A DNA stretch of 64,000 nt from NCBI RefSeq assembly GCF_003086295.3, contig NC_092048.1, forward strand, positions 89,818,626 through 89,882,625, read 5' to 3'. Position 1 is the stretch's first letter. Every line of letters begins with the position of its first letter. The notes under the pieces are model-generated. The model was not told the origin of the DNA. It saw only the letters and a list, made by a program, of their open reading frames with translations, and made no database searches. Positions 56,312-64,000 of this stretch are shown here, one piece after another. This DNA is from Arachis hypogaea. Lineage: Eukaryota; Streptophyta; Magnoliopsida; Fabales; Fabaceae. The position numbers and the translations under genes are program-made.

Positions 56312-58105
56312 CCCTCCCGCAAGCGAAAATTGTGTAAATCTAACAATCCTAGCTTGGAAACATTAGCAAGAAAAGGACCCGGTGGCAGAGCTTTGGTAAG
56401 AAAATCAGCAAGTTGATCCTTAAAATGAACTGTCATAAGATGAATGAGACCAGACAAATGCTTTTCACGAACAATGTGGCAGTCCACTTCAATGTGTTTG
56501 GTTCTTTCATGAAAGATGGGATTATTGGTAATGTAAATGGCTGACTGGTTGTCACAGAATAGAGTGATAGACTTTTGAAGCGGCAAACCAATGAAATCCA
56601 TTAAGAAAGATAACCAACTAGCTTCACAAGTGGCAACAGCAAGAGACCTATATTCAGCTTCTGCAGAGGACTTGGCAACTGTGGTTTGCTTTTTACTCTT
56701 CCAGCTAATGAGAGAGTTTCCAAGCATGAAGCAATAACCAGAAACGGAGCAACGAGTATCAGCATAGGTAGCCTAGTCAGCATCAGCAAATCTAGTAAGA
56801 TACAGATTAGAAGTAGTGGAGAAGAAGAGACCAGTTGTAGGTCGGCCTTTTAAATATCAGAGTACGCGAAAATCAGCCTGTAGGTGAGAAATGGTTGCAC
56901 AGTCCAAAAATTGGCTCAAACGTCCCACAACATAAGAGATACCGAGTCTAGTGTTTGTGAAGTAAAGGAGTCGGCCGATGAGCTGTCTGTAAACAGTATT
57001 GTTTGTTAAAATGGTACCTAATTCCTTTGAGAGTTTCTGACTATAATCAAATGGGGTAGAGAGAGTCTTGCAATCTAGATAACCAAAATCCCTGAGAAGG
57101 TCCATGGTGTAATTCCGTTGATAAATGTGAATTCTAGAGTTAGAGCGTACTACTTCCATTCCCAAGAAGTATTTGAGATCACCAAGATCCTTTATTTTGA
57201 ATTTTTCATCCAAATTTTGCTTGATGGAATTAATTTCACCAATGTCATTCCCGGTTATAACCAAGTCATCAACATATACTAGAATGGCAGTGAAGCTTTC
57301 AGATTGTTTCTTGATAAAGAGTGAATGATCATAAAAAAACTGCTTATAACCAGCATCCACAAGAGCCTGAGTAAGCTTAATGTTCCATTGCCTGCTTGCT
57401 TTCTTAAGCTCATATAGAGATTTTTGCAATTTACAAACCAAACCTGGTTGTGACACAGCCAAATCGGGTGGTATCTTCATATAAACTTCCTTGTCCAAAT
57501 CTCCATGAAGGAAGGCAGTGTTGACGTCCAGCTGTTTCAAATGCCATTTCTTTGCCGTTGCTAATGCTAACATTACTCGTAGGGTAGTTATTTTGACAAA
57601 TGGACCAAAAGTATCACCATAATCTACTCCTTGCACTTGAGTGAATCCTTTTGCAACTAGCCTCTCTTTGTGCCTCTCTATGGTGCCATCGAAATTGAAT
57701 TTTACCCAAAAAATCCATTTGCAACCCACATCCGTCTTGTCTTTTGGGAGTTCAGTGAGACACCGAGTTTTATTCTGATCTAGAGCTGTTAATTCATATT
57801 GTATTGCCTTTCTCCAACATTCATGTGCAGCCGCTTCCTCATAAGTGCTAGGTTCTTGATTTGAGGTGATGGCTAGAGAAAGTGACTTATATTTTGGGGT
57901 TAGTTTATCATATGACAAGTGTTGTGAGATAGGATATAAAGAGTTAGAGTTGGCAAAGTTGCTAGAGTGAGCTGTGTGGGTTGTCATACAATGATAGTCC
58001 TTCAAATAAGCAGGCGGTTTCTTGACTCTTTCTGACTTTCTAGTAATGCAGTCATGTGTGATGTCAGAGTGTTGTGATGCAGGTGCATTATTAGTGTGTG
58101 GTGTG
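56302..58105 (-). pseudogene. Second copia element, RT and RNase H region, interrupted by element C
   Basis: One frame holds RT (YEEAAAHECWRKAIQYEL, GCKWIFWVKFNFDG, LDVNTAFLHGDLDKEVYM, AILVYVDDLVITG, DLGDLKYFLGMEV) and RNase H (KKQTTVAKSSAEAEYRSLA, FCDNQSAIYITNN, HFKDQLADFLTKALPP). In-frame stops at 56857 and near 56772 break it. Integrase and gag would lie right of 58106, where element C is inserted; the first residues of the 424-codon frame (MNHKIRVY) come from that LTR. Different from the first copia in sequence. Confidence 0.88.
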
Positions 58106-59505
58106 TGATACACCCTTATTTTATGATTCATCTTGTGCTCAATTAAGTGTTTTTGTCAATTCTTCACCCACTTATTCATAAGATTTGCATGGTTTTATAA
58201 TTCCTTCCTTATTTTATGATATATGTGAAAACATGTTTCCTATGCTTTAAAAAATATTTATTTTAATTGTCCTTTATTACCATTCGATGCCGTGATCTGC
58301 GTGTTAAGTAATTTCAGGCTTCATAGGGTAGGAATGGCTTAAAAGACAGAAAGGAAACAAGCAAAAATGGAAGGAACGCATAAAATGGAATTTTGAGGAA
58401 AATGGCAGCGACGCGCACGTATGGACGACGCGGACGCGTGCCTAGCGCAAAATGCAAGCGACGCGAATGCATGGACGACACGGACGCGTGCCTAGTGTAA
58501 AACGCAAGCGACGCGTACGCGTGACAAGGAAAATCTCCAACTGACGCGCACGTGTGACAGACGCAACGTGCAGAAAATTGCAGAAGTCGCCCCCAGCGAT
58601 TTTTGGACCCTTTTTCGGCCCAAATCCAAGCCCAGAAACACAGAATAGAAGCATTCATAATACACAATTTTAGGTTTTAGATGTAGTTCTTTACAGAGAG
58701 AGGCTCTCTCCTCTCTCTTAGGTTTTAGAATTAGGATTCATCTTAGTTTATGGTTATTTCTTCATTCCAGGTTCAATGTTCCTATACTTTATGTTCTCTT
58801 CTACTTTATTCATTCTATTACTTTAGTTGATTACTTGATGTTGCCAATTTGGTTTATGACCTATGTTTAATTTTATTTTCTATTTAATATAAATTGAGGT
58901 ATTTCAGATTTATGATTGTTTCCTTCTGTTTATGATATAATTAATTTAGATTTTTCCCCTTTTGGCTTTGGTTGAGTAATTGGTGACACTTGAGTTGTCA
59001 AACTCCTTTGTGATTGATAATTAGAATTTGCTGATTGGTTTGGATCCCTCTAAAGCTAGTCTTTCCTTAGGAGTTGACTAGGACTTGAGGAATCAAATTG
59101 ATTAGTCCACTTGACTTTTCTTTATTTAGTAAGGGTTAACTAAGTGGGAGCAGTGAACAATTCTCATCACTAGTGATAAGGATAACTAGGACAGGATTTC
59201 CAGTTCTCAAACCTTGCCAAGAGCTTTATTAGTTATTAATTTAATTTCTTGCAATTTATTTTCCTTGTTCCTTATTTCAAAAACCCTAAAAAGATACAAT
59301 CTCATAACCAATAATAAATCATACTTCCCTGCAATTCCTTGAGAAGACGACCCGAGGTTTAAATACTTCGGTTATAAATTTTATTGGGTTTTGTTACTTG
59401 TGATAACCAAATTTTTGTACGAAAGGATTCTTTGTTGGTTTAGAAACTATACTTTCAACGCGATTATTTTTATAAAATTCTTTACTAGCAAGAATCCGTT
59501 TGTCA
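58106..59505 (+). repeat. Element C 5' LTR
   Basis: 1400 bp, starts TGATACACCC and ends GTTTGTCA. Box pairs at 58411-58566, including ACGCGCACGTAT and ACGCGGACGCGT with a GGACG spacer. Confidence 0.9.
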
Positions 59506-59508
59506 AAA

Positions 59509-59526
59509 TGGCGCCGTTGCTGGGGA
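59509..59526 (+). other. Primer binding site, tRNA-Asp type (element C)
   Basis: TGGCGCCGTTGCTGGGGA, one base different from the sites of A and B. Confidence 0.9.
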
Positions 59527-59619
59527 ATTACAATTGTGTGCCTTATTATTGGTTACTGTAAATATTTTATTTTGCTTATTTATTTATTTTTTTTTTGTTT
59601 TTAATTTTTATTAGCTACT

Positions 59620-61214
59620 ATGACTTCTCACCCCCGTCGCTTTGAGTTTGGTTCTAATGTTGTTATAAGGAATGGGAGCTATAACAGGAACATGCATCAA
59701 GGCCAAAACAATCACAGATAGAAGGAGCCACGAGGATCTGATCAACCCTTTCGGCAACAACACTTTCCAAAGTACCAGGGACAACGACCATTCAACGATG
59801 CATACCCAGACAATAGTTATGGTGGACCCCTTCGTGACAAACCACCTCCACCAAATTACTATGGTTAAGAAACATTCCGAGGTGCGTACCAAGATGATAG
59901 ATATGGTGGACCCCTTGTAGTTACCAACAAGCCCCATCATATGCCAATGAACTACCTCCTCAACATAGCTTCGAACCACCATACTCACAAGCCAATCACA
60001 ACCATTCACCTCCATATGCCCCTAACCTCTACCCACCCTAATTCCAATCCTGTTACTCCCGAGAACCACCACTTCCATATGCATCATGTCCATATATGTC
60101 GACCCAAGAATCACAGGAACGTCTCAAGGACACAGTGAACCAATTTCATACAACCCTTCATCAATTGGAGCAAGTGATAAATCGATTAGCCCCCAGTACG
60201 AAGGAGACACTAGAAGCTCCAGTGGACAGTAAATAGCATGACTTTGTACTAGAACAAGTAGAGGAAGCTGTAATTATCAAAGAAGAAGAATTAGATGAAG
60301 ACTTAGGAGACGCTGAACCTCCATGGGAATCAAGAGTTGTAGAGAATTCCGCCCAGAAATTTGCATTTGATGCTAAGGAGGATAGTGCACAACCCCCAAG
60401 GCATGTATCTCATGAAGATCTGGACGGAACAGATCAAGAAACGATTTTCCTTGGTAATGATGATCATGAATCAAGCTCTCCTAGTGATGAACTTGCATCC
60501 GTAATTGAATCCTTTGAGACTGAAAAATCTGCCCCGAGTGAATATGAAGATGATGTAGAGGTAGACTTTTCTCAACCTCCAACTTATGACTTAAGTGATG
60601 AGGAAGAAATTGAAGAATTTGATCAAGACGAGGTTCCAATTGAAGAGGTTTGTTAGGAAATAGAAGAATTTACAAAGGAGTACAAGGAAGTGGAGCTTGC
60701 AGAACCACCGGAAACACCTCTCCCATGGCCATTACCACCTAATACAAACCTCAAGTGGGTAAAATCCTTAGCCTTTATCTTTACCTTTCCACTTGAATAT
60801 GGTTTGCTTGAAACCGATGGCCAGCTTAGAGCTCTTTGTGGCTTTAAGAGTAAGTGGAAGATGGTTAGCAATAGGAGCTGGCATCCAAAGTTCAACACGG
60901 TTCCATGCTCCAAATGGAAGTGCAAGGATTGGTATAGAGCTCGATTGAATGAATTTCGGAAGAAGTTTGGGTATCTCAGTGGAAATTCAGGTTGTTTACT
61001 GCCCGGTTGGAATATTGAAGATAACAGCGAAGACGGGTATAGAAGCAAAGTTTGGGATCCTGGAATTTATCTTGACAATCAATACTCCTGGAGCCTGAAA
61101 ACCTGCTTTAACTTGCTCAAAGGCTTTACGTGCCTAGTATGGGACCCCGGAGGATATTGGAATTACAAACGTTGGTGGAGATTTCTGGATGAGTTCAAAC
61201 GCAAGCCACCATGA
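59620..61214 (+). pseudogene. Element C ORF1
   Basis: Starts MTSHPRRFEFGSNVVIRNGS, breaks at a TAG (Trp in A) near 59718, at a TAA near 59868 and by a frameshift near 59920, with a further TAG near 60655. The last open stretch (60690-61214, 174 codons) is the best view of the family C-terminal module: LLETDGQLRALCGFKSKWKM, WHPKFNTVPCSKWKCKDWY, SKVWDPGIYLDNQY, FTCLVWDPGGYWNYKRWW. Function unknown. Confidence 0.78.
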
Positions 61215-61218
61215 CAAT

Positions 61219-61294
61219 GAGCTCATCAAACGTCCAACTTAAGGACTTTAACTAAAAGTGCTAGGTGGGAGACAACGCACCACGGTATGATCGT
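61219..61294 (+). other. Conserved non-coding block after ORF1 (element C)
   Basis: Sense-strand version: CTTTAACTAAAAGTGCTAGG then TGGGAGACAACGCACC. One hairpin-arm base differs from A and B. Confidence 0.8.
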
Positions 61295-61416
61295 TCCTTT
61301 TTCAATTTTAATTTTATTTCGTTTTGTTCATTTTTAGTTTTATTTTATTTTATTTCATATTCCCTAGAATCATTCATGACATCTGCATCTTGCATACTGC
61401 ATAAAAAAACCAACCC

Positions 61417-61839
61417 ACGCGGGCGCATGGGCCACGCGTGGGCGTCGACTCCAAATCGACGTCACAATCCAACGCCCAGAAAGTTGGGCTGGAATCGTGC
61501 GGCTGGTATGCGTTAGGCATAATTTGGGCCACGCGTGTGCGTCAATGACGCGTACACGTCATTTTCATTAACACTCACCACGCGTAAGCGTGGGCGACGC
61601 ATACGCGTCGCGTGAAAATATTGCCCCCTCAATTGAAACAGAGAGTTGCGCCAAAACGACGCTGGATTTGTGCGTTTAGCACAATTCTAGTTGACGCGTA
61701 CGCGTGCTTCACGCGTATACGTCACTTTCATTATCCCTCACTCACGCGTTCGCATTAATGACGCGATTGCGTCGCTGCGTCTCCGCCTCAACCACGCATT
61801 CGCATGATCCACGCGTTCGCGTGATCCACGCATTCGCGT
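61417..61839. repeat. Array of paired CpG palindrome boxes, element C internal
   Basis: Includes ACGCGGGCGCAT with ACGCGTGGGCGT (61417, 61434), ACGCGTACGCGT with ACGCGTATACGT, and a triple ending at 61828-61839. The 5-nt spacer is kept throughout. Confidence 0.9.
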
Positions 61840-61859
61840 GGATTTCAATCCACTTAACC

Positions 61860-62330
61860 CCCGACGCGGAAGCCCTAATTCCAGCGTCGCCCCTTTTCCC
61901 CCAACCCCACAGCCTTCCCTCTCCACTCTTTCTTCCTCTCTGCAACTACCACCGCCGCGCCGCGCCCCCGTCCAGCCCGCCGCAGCGCGGCCGTCGCCAC
62001 CCCCTCACCGCACCGCCCTCACCCCCCTCTTTCCCTCGTCTTCTTCCTCTTCTTCACCCTACTCCCTCATCCTTCCCCTGCCCCCACCGAACCGAACCAA
62101 CCCCGCCGACACCACCCAGACCGCGGTCACCACCACCCCCCACAACCCTCACCCTCCTCACCCCCTTCTTCTTTTCTCCCCTCCATATCCCTCTTTCTTT
62201 CCCCCGCCCCACCCGAACCACTGCCCGCATTCCCATCGCCACCGTGCTGCCACCAGAACTACCACACCACCACTCCCTCTGCGTTCAAATTGTTACTGCG
62301 CCCACCAGGTTCCGCCGCACACCGATTTCT
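61860..62330 (+). repeat. C-rich low-complexity tract, element C
   Basis: CCxCC-rich on the sense strand. Pro/Ser-rich translations in two frames are artefacts of composition. Equivalent to 22330-22800 in A. Confidence 0.8.
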
Positions 62331-62345
62331 TTCCCAGTTAGTTAG

Positions 62346-63362
62346 TTAGTTGCATATTTTTCAAATTCTGTTCAAATTAGGATAGTTAGAGATGCATGAT
62401 CGTAGTGGATTTTAGGTGGTTAGGTAGCTAGGATGTGGTTAGTGGATTTAGGTATGATAATTGTGCCGTTCTTGCTGCTTGCTTTATCTGTTTTGCAATT
62501 CTAAAATTGCTGTGCTATTGTTGCTGCTAATATGCTGTTCATTATTGTTTAATGTTGTTTTGATTTAAATTGCAATTCTTGCTGAAGCTTAAGTTTGTTT
62601 ATTCTGAATTCATGTGACTTGCTATTTGTTACTCATTTGTGCACTACTTTAATGTCATATCAACTGATTTCTGTTGCTGTTTATTACCCGGGAACGTCCA
62701 ATTTTTAGCCGGAATGCTGCCCGATTTTTTTTGAAAGTTGTTTCACTCCACTCCCATTCATGAATTGGTTTTGGCAATTTCAAGTTTTGCACTAATTGGT
62801 TTCACCGAAGCCAATTCATGGAAGGATGGGCTAGCATTCTTACTCTTTCTGGTTCCTTTCTTAGTTGAATAGCAGTATTGATGATTTCAATTTCATTTTG
62901 CACTTCTTTTATTTATATGATTTATCATCAATAAAACTGCAATCTCTGCTTGAATGTGATTTGCTTGTTCTTCAAGTTTGTGCAATTTTTGTTAACTAGG
63001 AACCACATTACCATGCCACTTACTTTAACTTCACTTTTTAACTCTTAACTGCTTTAACTTTCTAACTTCTCTTTTGGTTTTTACCTAACTACTTTCAACC
63101 CATTTCAAGGCATGATTATTATTGTTCCTACTACACAAATATTCCGTATATCATAGATCTTGGATTGTGGATTTTATTTCAATTATTTGACTTTTCGCTT
63201 GCATACAGTCCAAAATCCTACATCTACCTTACTCACTTCATGCTTCTATTGCTATTTTATTCCTCTTTTGCCCCTCTATGCTTATATTGTTCAACTATTA
63301 TTTGCTTCCCTATTTTTCTGCTTTAGTTTAATAAACTGTATCTTGGAACCTCTGCTTTTCAG
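62346..63362 (+). other. Intron-like segment ending at a splice acceptor
   Basis: T-rich, ORF-free, ending CCTCTGCTTTTCAG at 63362, one base before the ORF2 ATG. Confidence 0.6.
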
Positions 63363-63363
63363 G

Positions 63364-64000
63364 ATGTCAGACCCTAAAGGGAAAGGAAAAACTAAAATAG
63401 GCACAGGCAAAAGAAAGAGAGGAGAATCCTCTATCACTATTTTGGATATCCTCCATGATGATTCCTGGCGGGAGAAGAATTTTATCCCGCAGGAAAAGGC
63501 TGATCAGCTTTTGCCTGCCACAGACCCAGTCAAGTTTGCCAACCGATACTGTGAACTCAAGTATCCGGTCTTCGCAACTTCAAGGAACCTATACCTGGAA
63601 AAGACCCTCAAAATTCCAGAAGAACTACAACAATACACTACAGAACAGATAAAACAGAGAGGCTGGTTCTTTCTGGAGAGGAACTTGACTGAGGTCAATG
63701 CATCTTGGGTCCGAGAATTTTACTGCAACTACTTTAAAACGACCCTGGATGCAGTACAGCTCAGAGGGAAGCAGATTCTGGTTACTGAGGAAGCAATTAA
63801 AGACATCCTCCAACTCCAGCCTAAGTCAGATGAACCAGATGGTTACCAAAAGGCTGAAGAGGATATGAGATTTAAGAGGTTTGACTGGGATGCCGTAAAG
63901 CGCACTATAGCTCTTGATCCTACTGTCCCATGGGTCATGGGTAAGTCAACAGTGGCCCCAAAGGGAATAAAGATTATCTATTTGAATGATGAGGCTCGGC
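63364..64000 (+). CDS. Element C ORF2, putative plant transposon protein-like, partial
   Basis: Open from ATG 63364 to the window edge (212 codons), with no stop or frameshift. It starts MSDPKGKGKTKIGTGKRKRG, a Lys-rich, possibly nuclear-targeting tail. It then shows ILDILHDDSWREKNFIPQEK, YLEKTLKIPEELQQYTTEQI, GWFFLERNLTEVNASWVREF, QILVTEEAI and DPTVPWVMG. The family has no established biochemical role. In A the homologous frame continues into a Pro-rich linker and a basic helix. The ATG is preferred because the acceptor-like TTTTCAG|G directly precedes it in three copies. Confidence 0.72.
   Translation, partial: MSDPKGKGKTKIGTGKRKRGESSITILDILHDDSWREKNFIPQEKADQLLPATDPVKFANRYCELKYPVFATSRNLYLEKTLKIPEELQQYTTEQIKQRGWFFLERNLTEVNASWVREFYCNYFKTTLDAVQLRGKQILVTEEAIKDILQLQPKSDEPDGYQKAEEDMRFKRFDWDAVKRTIALDPTVPWVMGKSTVAPKGIKIIYLNDEAR

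Larger units (their letters stand above)
58106..64000 (+). mobile_element. Element C: non-autonomous LTR retrotransposon, partial
   Basis: Same family as A and B but in plus orientation, inserted into copia 2 (left flank GTGTG). 5' LTR 58106-59505, tRNA-Asp primer site 59509-59526, decayed ORF1 59620-61214, box array 61417-61839, C-rich tract and ORF2 from 63364 to the edge. The 3' half is outside. No pol domains seen. Confidence 0.88.

Noticed and set aside
61704..62345. 213-codon Pro-rich ORF in element C
   Set aside because: Same low-complexity tract as in A. It runs through the box array, and no conserved protein is seen.

Overview
The window is plant nuclear DNA, AT-rich and dominated by nested transposable elements. 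It most likely comes from a legume, probably Arachis (peanut or a wild relative). I base this on the overall look of its LTR elements, MITEs and FAR1/ULP1-carrying MULE, recognised from memory and not checked. No organellar or bacterial features are seen.

Host genes are few. The first exon of a K+ efflux antiporter (KEA4/5/6 type) lies on the minus strand at 1-256 and leaves the window. A complete two-exon TET2-like tetraspanin is at 34629-36730 (+). Two host-gene fragments lie near a CACTA-type terminus: a DUF726/TMCO4-like piece (about 54000-55110) and a UDP-glycosyltransferase C-terminus (55512-55832).

Layout. 660-6811: full-length Ty1/copia element (-), TSD TAAAA. About 7500-29240: a large Mutator-like element with a ULP1-protease-like gene (+) and a FAR1-type MULE transposase gene (-) that converge on a degenerate telomere-like array. 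The transposase gene is split by a solo LTR (16442-28011, TSD AACGG), which is itself split by a 10-kb LTR element, here called A (16617-26619, TSD ATCCC). 31377-34465: MITEs and a hAT element (TSD CATACCGC) that ends 44 bp upstream of the tetraspanin TATA box. About 37899-53080: a LINE (-) broken by a solo LTR (39604-41139) and by LTR element B (43227-51742, TSD ATCAC). 53377 onward: CACTA terminus, gene fragments and a decayed second copia (-). That copia is interrupted at 58106 by LTR element C (+), which runs off the right edge.

The most interesting system is the family A/B/C. It has tRNA-Asp-type primer sites and LTRs of about 1.4-1.5 kb, but no recognisable reverse transcriptase, integrase, protease or RNase H. 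A and C carry two ORFs: ORF1 with a conserved C-terminal module, and ORF2 resembling the 'putative plant transposon protein' family. In B, ORF2 is only a short relic. In all three copies the ORF2 ATG directly follows a strong splice-acceptor-like sequence. Their LTRs and internal non-coding regions carry paired CpG-rich 12-bp palindromes (ACGCG-NN-CGCGT type) with a constant 5-nt spacer. The centre of the box differs between families while the palindrome is kept. An unrelated solo LTR at 39604 carries an analogous design: 13-bp palindromes (GGCGTTNAACGCC) with a constant 7-nt spacer.
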